DNA of 64,000 nt from Terasakiella sp033100395 (GTDB lineage Bacteria; Pseudomonadota; Alphaproteobacteria; Rhodospirillales; Terasakiellaceae), in contig NZ_JAWLVJ010000007.1 in NCBI RefSeq assembly GCF_033100395.1, forward strand, positions 132,422 to 196,421, in the 5' to 3' direction. Every line of letters starts with the position of its first letter. Position 1 is the first letter of the stretch. Positions 24,806-34,157 of this stretch are shown one piece after another. Made by a program: the position numbers and the translations under genes. Under the pieces are notes generated by a model. That model saw only the letters and a list, made by a program, of their open reading frames with translations, did no database searches and was not told the DNA's origin.

Positions 24806-26488
24806 TTAACTGTGGGCTGGAATACCGTTTTTCAAAAGCTCGGCAAACTCATCAGCAGGCACGGGCTTGGAGTAATAAAAACCTTGCACGGTCTGACAGC
24901 CATTTTCGCGCAGGAACTGGATATGGGCATCGGTTTCCGCCCCTTCGGCAACGACTTCCAGTTCAAGCCCCTGTGACATCCCGATGATGGCACGCGAAAT
25001 TTCAGCCATGGTCTTATCGCATTCCAGATCCTTGATAAAGGCCCGGTCGATTTTGAGCGTGGTAATCGGGAAACGGGTCAGGTAGCTGAGTGACGAATAT
25101 CCCGTACCAAAATCATCGATGGAGAGATGACAGCCCACTTCGCGGACTTCGTGCAGTTTCTGTACGGTCATTTCGGTATCGCCCATCAGCATGCTTTCAA
25201 CAATTTCCAGTTCCAGCCATTGCGGTTCCAGATCGTTGTTATCAAGGGCATTGAGCACATGATCGATAAAATCAGGGGCTTTAAACTGGGGTGCTGCGAC
25301 ATTGACTGCGACGCGCACCTTGGGCAAGCCTGCGTCCTGCCAGGATTTGTTCTGACGGGCAGCTTCTTGCAACACCCAGGACCCGATATCGCCGATCAAT
25401 CCGGTTTCTTCGGCAACAGGGATGAAGTCGCCGGGGGGCATAAAGCCGCGTTCCGGTGAAATCCAGCGGATCAACGCTTCGGCGCCAACGATCTGTTCGG
25501 TTTTGGAAGAAACCTTGGGCTGGTAATAAAGCACGAACTCGCGGTTCGAAAGCCCTTTGCGGATAGCTGTTTCCATTTCAAGGCGGTTTTTGGCCTTGGC
25601 GTTCATGTCTTCGGCGAAGAATTTATAAGCATTACCGCCCTGCTTTTTGGCGTGATGCATGGCGGTATCGGCCAGTTTCATCAGATCAGCGGCATGCTCT
25701 GCATCTTTGGGATAAAGGCTGATGCCGATACTGGCGGTCATATTCAGGGTCTTGCCTTCTATATCAAAGGTCTTTTGCATGCTTTTCAGCACTTTTTCGG
25801 CAACAACTACACCGTCGTCGATGGAGGATACCTGCAAGGCCATGGCAAACAGGTCGCCACCTAAACGGGCCACCGTATCACTGCCACGCATGCAGTCATG
25901 CAGACGTTCAGAAATTTGTTTGAGCAGCTGATCGCCCGTTTCATACCCCAGGCCATCGTTGATGGTGGAGAAATGATCCAGCCCGATATGCAGCAGGGCC
26001 ACGGATTTATCGACCCTTCTTACCGCAATCATGGCCTGATCCAGACGGTCACTGAAGAGATGCTGGTCGGGCAGTCCGGTCAAATTGTCGTGGTTTCGGG
26101 CCTTTTCGCCTTCTTCCACAGTTTCAACTTTCATGCGTGAGACATAATAAAGCACCTGACCATCATCATTAAACTGGGTCTTGATGCGGCAATCGGTTTC
26201 AATTTCATCCCCCGATTTCGCCATGTTCCAGATTTTACCTTCCCAGAATCCATCTTGCGCCAACGCATCCCACAGACGATGGAAAAATGCATCGTCATGT
26301 TTGCGAGAATTCAGGATTTTCGGGGTTTGTCCGACAGCTTCTTCTGTGCGCCAGCCAAAGGTATCTTCAAAGGCACGATTGACCCGCACAATGACCCCGT
26401 CGCCATCGGTGACCATCATCGGGTCATCAACGGTATTCAGGATAATATCGACAAGATTGTCCTGCGTATTCGGGATCAGTAAGCTCAT
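24806..26488 (-). CDS. PAS-GGDEF-EAL protein, probable c-di-GMP phosphodiesterase
   Basis: 560 residues, soluble. PAS (~10-130, FEDTFGWRTEEAVGQT), GGDEF domain (~135-300) and EAL domain (~315-555). The cyclase active site is altered to GGDLF (ARLGGDLFAMAL, ~207), though the RGSD I-site upstream is kept, so it probably senses rather than makes c-di-GMP or GTP. The EAL side looks complete: GAEALIRW, VNVAAPQF, LEIVESMLM, IDDFGTGYSSLSYL, TLKIDRAF, VAEGAET and QGFYYSKP. Net activity is therefore likely hydrolysis. It lies 9 bases downstream of the DUF455 gene and 9 upstream of the deiminase-like gene. Confidence 0.9.
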   Translation of the reverse strand: MSLLIPNTQDNLVDIILNTVDDPMMVTDGDGVIVRVNRAFEDTFGWRTEEAVGQTPKILNSRKHDDAFFHRLWDALAQDGFWEGKIWNMAKSGDEIETDCRIKTQFNDDGQVLYYVSRMKVETVEEGEKARNHDNLTGLPDQHLFSDRLDQAMIAVRRVDKSVALLHIGLDHFSTINDGLGYETGDQLLKQISERLHDCMRGSDTVARLGGDLFAMALQVSSIDDGVVVAEKVLKSMQKTFDIEGKTLNMTASIGISLYPKDAEHAADLMKLADTAMHHAKKQGGNAYKFFAEDMNAKAKNRLEMETAIRKGLSNREFVLYYQPKVSSKTEQIVGAEALIRWISPERGFMPPGDFIPVAEETGLIGDIGSWVLQEAARQNKSWQDAGLPKVRVAVNVAAPQFKAPDFIDHVLNALDNNDLEPQWLELEIVESMLMGDTEMTVQKLHEVREVGCHLSIDDFGTGYSSLSYLTRFPITTLKIDRAFIKDLECDKTMAEISRAIIGMSQGLELEVVAEGAETDAHIQFLRENGCQTVQGFYYSKPVPADEFAELLKNGIPAHS

Positions 26489-26497
26489 GGATTGATA

Positions 26498-27301
26498 TTA
26501 TGCCGAGGCTTCGAGGTTTGACAAGGGTTCATAGTAATCAGGAGTTAATCCAGCCTGATTTCGGGCTTCCGTATTGAAAGGCGCTTTCAGGCCACCTTTG
26601 AAATTTTCTTTGATGATCTTCTGATAAGTTTCAACCGGGTCAAGCCCACGACGTTCAGCCATATGATTGAACCAATGGGTGCCAGCACGTACGTGGGCGA
26701 TTTCTTCAAAACCGATGCGTTCCATAATGTCGGCTGTTTTATGATCTTCCATGCGGCGCAGGCGATCAACGGTGGGCGGGGTGGTGTCCAGACCACGTGG
26801 TTCCAGCACCATGGGCACCAACGCGCAGCGCATCATGATATCGTCTTTGCTTTGATAAGCTGCATCCCACAAGCCGTTGTGGGCGGGGAAGTCACCGTAG
26901 GTCGCACCAAAATCAGACAGGCGATCATTTAACAATTCAAAATGCACCGCTTCGTCATAAGCAACTCGCACCCAGTCATCATAAAATTCTTTCGGCAGGT
27001 CTTCATACTGAAAGCGCACCATGATGTCCCATGCAAGGTCGATGGCATTTAATTCAATATGGGCAATGGCATGGATCAGGGCGATACGTCCGGCTTCGGA
27101 CCCCAAGCGCCTGCGCGGCATATCACGCGGGGCGCAGACTTCGGGTTTATCCGGGCGGGCCGGTTGATCCGGTGGTGTGGCGCTGCCGATTTTCGTGATG
27201 CGACTTTCTTCCCAGTCTTTGACATAAGAATAGGTCAGGCTGACTTTCTTAAGCGGGTCAGCAGTGGTCAACACATCAAGGGCAGCGTCACACAAGGTCA
27301 T
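26498..27301 (-). CDS. DUF455 ferritin-like domain protein
   Basis: 267 residues matching the DUF455/COG2833 family, related to ferritin-like diiron proteins. Helices carry E/H ligand patterns: HAIAHIELNAIDLAWD, YDEAVHFELLNDRL (ExxH) and GFEEIAHVRAGTHWF (ExxH). The biochemical role is unknown. It starts 4 bases after the Bcp stop. Sitting next to a peroxiredoxin, it may belong to an oxidative-stress or iron pair, but that is inference from position only. Confidence 0.85.
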   Translation of the reverse strand: MTLCDAALDVLTTADPLKKVSLTYSYVKDWEESRITKIGSATPPDQPARPDKPEVCAPRDMPRRRLGSEAGRIALIHAIAHIELNAIDLAWDIMVRFQYEDLPKEFYDDWVRVAYDEAVHFELLNDRLSDFGATYGDFPAHNGLWDAAYQSKDDIMMRCALVPMVLEPRGLDTTPPTVDRLRRMEDHKTADIMERIGFEEIAHVRAGTHWFNHMAERRGLDPVETYQKIIKENFKGGLKAPFNTEARNQAGLTPDYYEPLSNLEASA

Positions 27302-27305
27302 GGTC

Positions 27306-27770
27306 TTACAGGGCTTTTACGGCTTCCAGAACGTCTTCGATATGGTCTTTGACCTTCACCTTCGGCCAGATTTTCTGGATCACGCCGTTTTCGTCGATCA
27401 GGAAGGTTGTGCGTACAATGCCCATGAAGGTCTTGCCGTACATTTTCTTTTCCTGCCAGACGCCGTATTTTTCACAAAGGTCGCTTTCTGCGTCCGATAC
27501 AAGCGCGAAGTTCAGTTCCTGCTTGGCTTTGAAGTTGTCGTGGCGTTTGACACTATCTTTGGACGCCCCAACGATGACGCAGTTTTCAGCCTCGAATTCC
27601 GCCATATGGTCGCGGAAACCTTTGGCCTGTGTTGTGCAACCCGGTGTGCTGTCCTTGGGGTAGAAGTACAAAACAACTTTTTTGCCTTTTAGGGAAGACA
27701 GGCTGAGTTCACCAGCATTGTCTGTCGGCAGGGTGAAATCAGGGGCGTTATTGCCAACTTCAAGTGTCAT
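27306..27770 (-). CDS. bcp: Peroxiredoxin Q/BCP, thioredoxin-dependent peroxidase
   Basis: 154 residues, normal length. Peroxidatic Cys45 is in KDSTPGCTTQAKGF. E. coli BCP has a resolving Cys at position 50 (CTVQAC); here that residue is Lys (CTTQAK). Cys64 (ENCVIVG) and Cys99 (SDLCEKYGVW) remain as candidates for the resolving role, or the enzyme is 1-Cys. It reduces H2O2 and organic peroxides in the cytoplasm. It is the second gene of the glnE-led run, 11 bases after glnE; glnE-bcp adjacency is frequent in alphaproteobacteria. Confidence 0.93.
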   Translation of the reverse strand: MTLEVGNNAPDFTLPTDNAGELSLSSLKGKKVVLYFYPKDSTPGCTTQAKGFRDHMAEFEAENCVIVGASKDSVKRHDNFKAKQELNFALVSDAESDLCEKYGVWQEKKMYGKTFMGIVRTTFLIDENGVIQKIWPKVKVKDHIEDVLEAVKAL

Positions 27771-27781
27771 GCGTTTGATCC

Positions 27782-30700
27782 TTATGCATTTTCGTCTTTG
27801 GGGGGAACCAATGAAGCGGGTTCATCGATTAAGCTGTTATAATGGGTCATAACCTGTTTGGCAGCACTTTTCATACGTTCACACAGCATGTCAAATGTCG
27901 GTTCACCCGTTGCCTGAACCAGGTCCTGTTTCAAGGCATGGGGCAATTCGCCGCCATCTTCTTTTTTCAGTTCTGCCGCCACGGTTAGGCGCAGATAGCC
28001 CTGAATGATGTTCCAAAGCTCAATGGCTGAAATCAGATCACTGGCGACGCTTTCATCAATGATTTCAAGCTCACGTGCTTTTTGCAGAACATTGACCGTG
28101 TTGTTTTGCAGGATTTCAGGGTGTGCAGCGGCATGGTTCAGTTGAAGATACTGGGCCATAAAATCAATATCGACGATGCCGCCACGGAATTGCTTGATCT
28201 CCCAGACCACATCGGTGTGATGTTCCTTGTCCATGCGTTTACGCATGTCAGAGACATCAAAGACCAACTGGTCTGTGTCACGTTTGGTACAGAGAACCTT
28301 TTTAATCTCGGTTTCAACCTTTTTGGTCAGGCCTTCACCGCCGCAGATCACACGGGCACGGGTCAGGGCCATATGTTCCCACGTCCAGGCGGACTCGTCA
28401 TGATAGCGGATGAAGGCTTCCATGCTGGAGGCAATAGGCCCTGCATTCCCCGACGGACGCAGGCGCATATCGACTTCATAGAGCATGCCTTCACCTGTTG
28501 GTGCGCTTAAGGCATTGATAAAACGCTGGGACAGACGGGCGTAATATTGTGCCACACCCAGTTCCCGATCGCCATTTGAGCCCAAACAATCTTCCGGTAC
28601 GTCATAGATAAAGACTAAATCAAGGTCACTGGTCGCGGTCATATCGCAACTGCCAGCTTTGCCCAAACCGACGATACACATATCGCCACCTTCGATGATG
28701 CCATGTTTTTGCGCCAGTTCATCCATCACGCGCGGCAGGATAGTCCGAATAAGGGCGTCGGCAATATGAGTCTGAGCGAGACCTGAATCCTTGATCGAGA
28801 TAATCTGGCGCAAGGTCTGGACACCGACCTGAAATTTTCGATCATTGGCCCAGCGACGCGAAATATCCAGAATATCCTGAAAATCACGCGCTTGGCCCAG
28901 GATTTTTTCCAGATCTTCGCACAGTTCCTCCACATCGGGTAAAGGCGTGAAGAAGTCAGGTGTCAAAACATATTCCAACATGCCGGAATGACGCGCCAGA
29001 TGTTCGGCCAGACGCGGGGCTTCCCCCATGACTTCAGCGACAAGGTCCAACAGTTGCGGGTTCACCTGGAACATGGAGAACAGCTGAACGCCTGCGGGAA
29101 GTTGGCTTAGGAATTCATCAAACCTTTTGAATGCTGTATCCGGTTCTGCCGTGTTAGCCATGGCATGGATCAACACAGGCATCAGTTCGGTCAGAATTTC
29201 CCGTGATCGTCTGGAGCGGGTCGCACGATAACGCGCATGGTGCCAGCCCCGCACGGTGGTATCCACAAACTGTGGGTCGTTAAAGCCCAAGCTTTCCAGA
29301 TATTTGATGGTGCCTGGATCAACTTCAGCCCCTGTGAAAACAAGGTTGCCTGTTTCCTGTTCGTGGGTATTGACGTCTGTGCTGTCTTCAAACAGTTGGG
29401 CGTAATAGGTTTCAACCCGTTCCAAATGCGGGATGAATTCACCAGCAAAGGCGTCTTTGTTTGCATAGCCCAGAAAAGTCGCCAGATTTTCAACCGCTTC
29501 GTCATCTTCGGGGATGGAATGGGACTGTTCATCATTGGTCATCTGGATGCGGTGTTCAACGGTGCGCAGATACTGATAGCTTTCAATCAAATCATCACAG
29601 ATTTTCTGGTCCACCTGTTCTGCATTCACAAGGGCTTGCAGGGCTTTGCAGGTTGGGGCAATACGAACATCCGGGTTTCGTCCACCCCAGATCAGTTGCT
29701 GAGTCTGGGCATAAAATTCAATTTCACGAATGCCACCATGGCCCAGTTTAACGTTATGACCGTTCAGCGCGATGGAATGACCACCTTTATGGGCGTTAAT
29801 CTGGCGTTTGATGGCATGGATGTCCTGAATGGCAGCAAAATCCATGTACTTGCGCCACATATAAGGGCGCAGTGTTTCAAGGAACGCATAGCCAGCTTCA
29901 ATATCGCCCGCCACAGGGCGCGCCTTGATCATGGCGGCACGTTCCCAGTTCTGGCCGATGCTTTCATAATAGGTTTCAGCGCCAAGGACGGAAATGGCAA
30001 GCGGGGTTGATCCCGGGTCGGGGCGCAGGCGCAGGTCAGTTCTGAAGACATAGCCATCAGATGTGCGATCATCCATCATCTGCACCAGTTGCTTGGTGAT
30101 GCGCACCATATTGGCCTGCAGGTCCCACGGATCATCTGTTTCAATGACGTCGGCATCATAAAGGACGATGATATCTACATCGCTGGAATAGTTAAGCTCG
30201 CGGCCCCCCAGTTTGCCCATGCCTAAGATAATAAAGCCAGAGCCTTTTTGCGGGTTGTTTTCTGGATCGGGCAGTTTGAAATAGCCTCGGTTGTGACCTT
30301 CGCGCAGCAAGGTACCGATGGAATAATCCAGTGATTTTTCCGCCAGTGTGGTCAATGCCTCGGTCACTTGAAAAACATCCCAAGTCTGACATATATCGGC
30401 TAAGGCAATGGTCAGGGCGGCGCGACGTTTGGTGATTCGCAGTTGTTTTGCCATTTCTGCGCGATCCGGCTGATCTTTCCAACAGGCTTCCAGCTTATCC
30501 ATCAGGGTAAGAAGGGTGGCGTCCGGTCCGGCTTTTAATAGGTCACAGGTAAATGAAATATCACTTGTAATACAATGGCTTAGAAATGGGCTGTTGCCGA
30601 AAATTGCAGAAAGGACTTCTCTGGCCTGCATATCATCAATAACAGTTGTTGCAAATGCCTGTTGATCAGTGTCATCAATACGCCCGGTTGCGTCTTGCCA

Positions 30701-30784
30701 ATGGCTGAAATTGACGTCGCATTTTTCCTGATCAGACGGGATGGGAAGAGGCACGTTAACGTTTTGGTACCAAAGAGTTGTCAT
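27782..30784 (-). CDS. glnE: Bifunctional glutamine synthetase adenylyltransferase/deadenylase
   Basis: 1000 residues from ATG 30784, preceded by CTGGGGA. An open frame runs 67 codons further upstream, but that part looks like divergent promoter DNA. Two nucleotidyltransferase domains are both intact: the N-terminal deadenylase with GGRELNYSSDVDIIVLYD (~195) and the C-terminal adenylyltransferase with SCDMTATSDLDLVFIYD (~715). Each is followed by helical GlnD/PII-binding regions. It adds AMP to, or removes it from, GlnA in response to PII state, controlling ammonia assimilation. It heads the run glnE-bcp-DUF455-GGDEF/EAL-deiminase, with gaps of 4-11 bases throughout. Confidence 0.95.
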   Translation of the reverse strand: MTTLWYQNVNVPLPIPSDQEKCDVNFSHWQDATGRIDDTDQQAFATTVIDDMQAREVLSAIFGNSPFLSHCITSDISFTCDLLKAGPDATLLTLMDKLEACWKDQPDRAEMAKQLRITKRRAALTIALADICQTWDVFQVTEALTTLAEKSLDYSIGTLLREGHNRGYFKLPDPENNPQKGSGFIILGMGKLGGRELNYSSDVDIIVLYDADVIETDDPWDLQANMVRITKQLVQMMDDRTSDGYVFRTDLRLRPDPGSTPLAISVLGAETYYESIGQNWERAAMIKARPVAGDIEAGYAFLETLRPYMWRKYMDFAAIQDIHAIKRQINAHKGGHSIALNGHNVKLGHGGIREIEFYAQTQQLIWGGRNPDVRIAPTCKALQALVNAEQVDQKICDDLIESYQYLRTVEHRIQMTNDEQSHSIPEDDEAVENLATFLGYANKDAFAGEFIPHLERVETYYAQLFEDSTDVNTHEQETGNLVFTGAEVDPGTIKYLESLGFNDPQFVDTTVRGWHHARYRATRSRRSREILTELMPVLIHAMANTAEPDTAFKRFDEFLSQLPAGVQLFSMFQVNPQLLDLVAEVMGEAPRLAEHLARHSGMLEYVLTPDFFTPLPDVEELCEDLEKILGQARDFQDILDISRRWANDRKFQVGVQTLRQIISIKDSGLAQTHIADALIRTILPRVMDELAQKHGIIEGGDMCIVGLGKAGSCDMTATSDLDLVFIYDVPEDCLGSNGDRELGVAQYYARLSQRFINALSAPTGEGMLYEVDMRLRPSGNAGPIASSMEAFIRYHDESAWTWEHMALTRARVICGGEGLTKKVETEIKKVLCTKRDTDQLVFDVSDMRKRMDKEHHTDVVWEIKQFRGGIVDIDFMAQYLQLNHAAAHPEILQNNTVNVLQKARELEIIDESVASDLISAIELWNIIQGYLRLTVAAELKKEDGGELPHALKQDLVQATGEPTFDMLCERMKSAAKQVMTHYNSLIDEPASLVPPKDENA

Positions 30785-30878
30785 AATAAATTTCCCCAGC
30801 TGTGTGTGCCTGTTTTTGTGCAGAGTGCGCCAAGTCAAAAGTTGGGTCAAGTGTGAAAGAAAAATTGGGTAAACCAAC

Positions 30879-33800
30879 GTGGTTTTGAAGACATTTAAAC
30901 ACATGCTGCAAATTATGCTTGCTGTCCTTTCCGGGATTGCGTTGCTGGCGCTTGTAGTTGCATGGAAATTGTCGCAAGGCCCCATCTCTCTGCCGCAACT
31001 GACGCCCTATATCGTGGATGCCATTTCTGACAACACCCGTGGTGTCCAGATTCGGATAAAAGACACTATCCTCAGTTGGGAAGGTTGGGAACGCAATCTT
31101 GATATCCGAGTGACGGGCATGAACGTCTTTACCCGCGACGGTCGTCGTCTGGCCAGTGTGCCGGAAGCTGCTCTGTCTCTAAGTGGAACGGCCTTGATTA
31201 AGGGCGTTGTTGCTCCTGATACGATTGAACTGATCCGCCCGCAGATCAGCCTGTTGCGCCATGGCGATGGCAGTCTGGCGTTTGAACTGGGCGATGGCAT
31301 GACCGTGCGTGCAGATCGTGCCTTTCGCTTAAATGAATTTGTTGCAAAAACGCCGGATCCTAATCATCCACTGACCTATTTGACCCAAATCGTTGTTGAA
31401 AAGGGGCAGTTTGAATATACCGACAATAAAACCAAATCTTCTTTCAAGGCCCCGGATACGGATATCCGTCTGGAACGGATTGGTCAAACTATTTCGCTGG
31501 ATACGGGCTTAAGCATTTTCCTGAATGGCAAACCCGCCAAAGTGGACCTGAACGCGACCTATAACGTTGCCACAGATGTATTGGACACAAAGACGGTTGT
31601 TCATAAGCTGCATTTATCTGATCTTTCGTACTTCCTGCCAGAATTGGCAGAACTGAAAGCATTTGATTTTTCTATTGAAGGCACGGCGAACCTGTCCATT
31701 GATAAAGATGCAAATGTGCGTTCGTTCTTTGCGGATTTAAAGGCAACTGATGGGTTGATCAAAATCCCGGAACCTGCCCAACAGACTCTGGATCTGGACG
31801 TGCTTTCCCTGAAAATGGGTTATGAAGATTTCAACGATCAGGTCCGCATTGAAGAGGTGCTGATTGCGTTGAATGAAGGTTCCGTAGTGCGCATCCCGGA
31901 CCCTTTGCCACACTTCATGCCCATGGAAAGCATTCGCTTTAGCGGCAATTATGAAACCAAGTCAGATCAGCTTAATCTGGAAAATCTATCTTTCGATATG
32001 GGCGAAGGTCCGACAGGGGGTATCAAAGGTTCGGTTGCAGGGCTGATAAAAGGCCCGACCCGCAAAGTTGATATGGTTGGGGAATTGCGCGGGGTAGAAC
32101 CAAGCAAGTTGCATCGCTATTGGCCCAAAGGCTTGAATGATGATGCGCGCGACTGGGTGGTTAATCGCATTTATGACGGCATCGTCCATCGCGCGGGCAT
32201 TAACCTGTCGGTCAGTATCCCCGAGGAAGGCGAACCCATCCTGCACCACGTCAATGGTGATATGGAGATGGAAGGTGTAAGCGTTAACTACCTGCCACCC
32301 TTGCCACCTGCCAAAGATGCGGTGGGCTGGGCCAAGTATGATCATCAGACCTTCAAGGTTACGGTCACGGGTGGTGGTGTTGAAAAGCTGCGTGTTAAGA
32401 ATGCTCAGATCGATATCCTTGGACTGGATGAATATGACCAACGGCTGAATCTTGATTTGAATGTCAGCGGCCCGTTGCGTGACAGTTTACAGTTTATTGA
32501 TCGTAAACCTTTGGAATTTGCCACCGCGCTGGGGATTGATCCGAAGAAAACATCGGGTGATACGGAAACAAACCTCAAAATGTCTTTCCTGTTGCTGGAT
32601 GATCTGACGTGGGATGGGGTCGAGGTTAGTGCAGAATCTGTTGGTAAGAATATTGCGATTACGGACGTGATCTTCGGTCAAAACCTGAGTAAGGGGGAGA
32701 TCAAGCTGGACGTCAACAAAAAGGGTATGGACGTTGAAGGCAAGATCGTTCTGGGCACTATTCCGGCAGATTTGAAATGGCGGGAAAATTTCAGCAATGA
32801 GACATTGTTTAAACGGCGGTTTTTGCTGGATGGTGTGGTCAATGATTCGCAGCGGGTCAACGAACTGCGCCTAGACTTCCCGCCTTTCAACGATGATATC
32901 ATGACGGGCCCTGTTCATGTGGATGCGACCATTACGGAAAATTGGGACGGCCATGGGGAGTTGGAAACCTTTGCTGATCTGCAAGGTGCCAAAATCGATA
33001 TTCCGGTGATTTATTGGAACAAGGACGAAAATGATGACGGGCAAGCCTACGCCAAGGTGACCTTCAATGAAGAACGTCTGATCGGGGTGCCTTATTTCTC
33101 CATCGCCAGCAAGGATTTAAAAGCGGCGGGGGCCCTGACCCTGGATGCAACGGGCAAAAAGCTCCATACCATGAAGATTTCGCGTTTCCAGGCGGGACGT
33201 ACGGATATTTCCGGTGGGACATTCCTGCATTCCGATCAAAGCGGATGGGAAGGCGATATCCATGGCGACAGCCTTGATCTCTCAGCTTTGTTGTTCAAGG
33301 TCAGAAATACCGATCGCACGAAGGAAGAACCGACCAATGAAGATACGGATCTGTTCGGCACGTTCTCAGGTCGTTTTGGTAAAATCTGGCTGGATGATAA
33401 ACATTCGCTGGATACGGTTGCTGGTGCGGTTTCTTCAAACGGTAAGATCTGGACACAGGCCCATCTAACGGGTGTTGTTGGTGGCGGCCAGCCCTTTATG
33501 ATCGATCTGTCCCCAGATGGGGTAAACCGTCGCCTGACGATGGAAACAAAAGATGCAGGGGCGTTGTTGCGCTCTCTTGATCTGTTTGATGATATGCAGG
33601 ATGGAGAATTGCTGATCGAAGGGATCCTCAATGACCAGGTCGTTGGACGTCCGCTGGTTGGGACCATTCAGGTCGATAATTATCGCATCACAAAAGTCCC
33701 GGCCCTTGCAAAGGTGCTGAGCCTCGTGGGGATTACGGGCGTGATTGACAGTTTACAAGGTGAAGGTCTGGGGTTCCTGAGCTTGACCTCGCCATTTAAA

Positions 33801-34157
33801 TATAACAATGGCGTGATTGAACTGAAAGAGGGGCGCACCAACGGCGTATCTATCGGTCTGACCTGGGAAGGAAAGCTCTATACTCACGCCAATGCTGCAC
33901 AGGTCCGTGGCACAGTTGTGCCTGCTTATAGTCTGAATTCGCTGTTGGGGAATGTGCCGATCTTGGGCAACCTGTTTTCCGGTGGGGAAAAGGGCGGTGG
34001 GCTGTTTGCCTGGACCTATCAGGTGACGGGCAGTCTGGATGATCCGGACGTCAGCGTAAACCCGGTCAGTGCTCTGGCACCGGGGTTCTTGCGGCGTTTG
34101 TTTCAGCTTGGCGACGGGGATCAGCCGCCGCCAAAGGTCAAACCTGTTGAAAATTAA
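30879..34157 (+). CDS. YhdP/AsmA-like large envelope protein (DUF3971)
   Basis: 1092 residues. One N-terminal membrane anchor (~10-30, MLAVLSGIALLALVVAW), then a very long, mainly beta-rich periplasmic region of the AsmA/YhdP superfamily (DUF3971 plus AsmA-like C-terminus, GSLDDPDVSVNPVSALAPGF). These proteins form long hydrophobic grooves and in E. coli (YhdP, TamB) move phospholipid between membranes. The GTG start is 94 bases from the divergent glnE start; ATG 30903 is an alternative. The 3' end overlaps the convergent tyrS by four bases. The assignment to the YhdP group rests on length and overall pattern. Confidence 0.85.
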   Translation: MVLKTFKHMLQIMLAVLSGIALLALVVAWKLSQGPISLPQLTPYIVDAISDNTRGVQIRIKDTILSWEGWERNLDIRVTGMNVFTRDGRRLASVPEAALSLSGTALIKGVVAPDTIELIRPQISLLRHGDGSLAFELGDGMTVRADRAFRLNEFVAKTPDPNHPLTYLTQIVVEKGQFEYTDNKTKSSFKAPDTDIRLERIGQTISLDTGLSIFLNGKPAKVDLNATYNVATDVLDTKTVVHKLHLSDLSYFLPELAELKAFDFSIEGTANLSIDKDANVRSFFADLKATDGLIKIPEPAQQTLDLDVLSLKMGYEDFNDQVRIEEVLIALNEGSVVRIPDPLPHFMPMESIRFSGNYETKSDQLNLENLSFDMGEGPTGGIKGSVAGLIKGPTRKVDMVGELRGVEPSKLHRYWPKGLNDDARDWVVNRIYDGIVHRAGINLSVSIPEEGEPILHHVNGDMEMEGVSVNYLPPLPPAKDAVGWAKYDHQTFKVTVTGGGVEKLRVKNAQIDILGLDEYDQRLNLDLNVSGPLRDSLQFIDRKPLEFATALGIDPKKTSGDTETNLKMSFLLLDDLTWDGVEVSAESVGKNIAITDVIFGQNLSKGEIKLDVNKKGMDVEGKIVLGTIPADLKWRENFSNETLFKRRFLLDGVVNDSQRVNELRLDFPPFNDDIMTGPVHVDATITENWDGHGELETFADLQGAKIDIPVIYWNKDENDDGQAYAKVTFNEERLIGVPYFSIASKDLKAAGALTLDATGKKLHTMKISRFQAGRTDISGGTFLHSDQSGWEGDIHGDSLDLSALLFKVRNTDRTKEEPTNEDTDLFGTFSGRFGKIWLDDKHSLDTVAGAVSSNGKIWTQAHLTGVVGGGQPFMIDLSPDGVNRRLTMETKDAGALLRSLDLFDDMQDGELLIEGILNDQVVGRPLVGTIQVDNYRITKVPALAKVLSLVGITGVIDSLQGEGLGFLSLTSPFKYNNGVIELKEGRTNGVSIGLTWEGKLYTHANAAQVRGTVVPAYSLNSLLGNVPILGNLFSGGEKGGGLFAWTYQVTGSLDDPDVSVNPVSALAPGFLRRLFQLGDGDQPPPKVKPVEN

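Noticed and set aside
30785..30985. 67-codon N-terminal extension of glnE
   Set aside because: Would cover the divergent YhdP promoter and start; sequence is unlike GlnE and a better ribosome site precedes ATG 30784.
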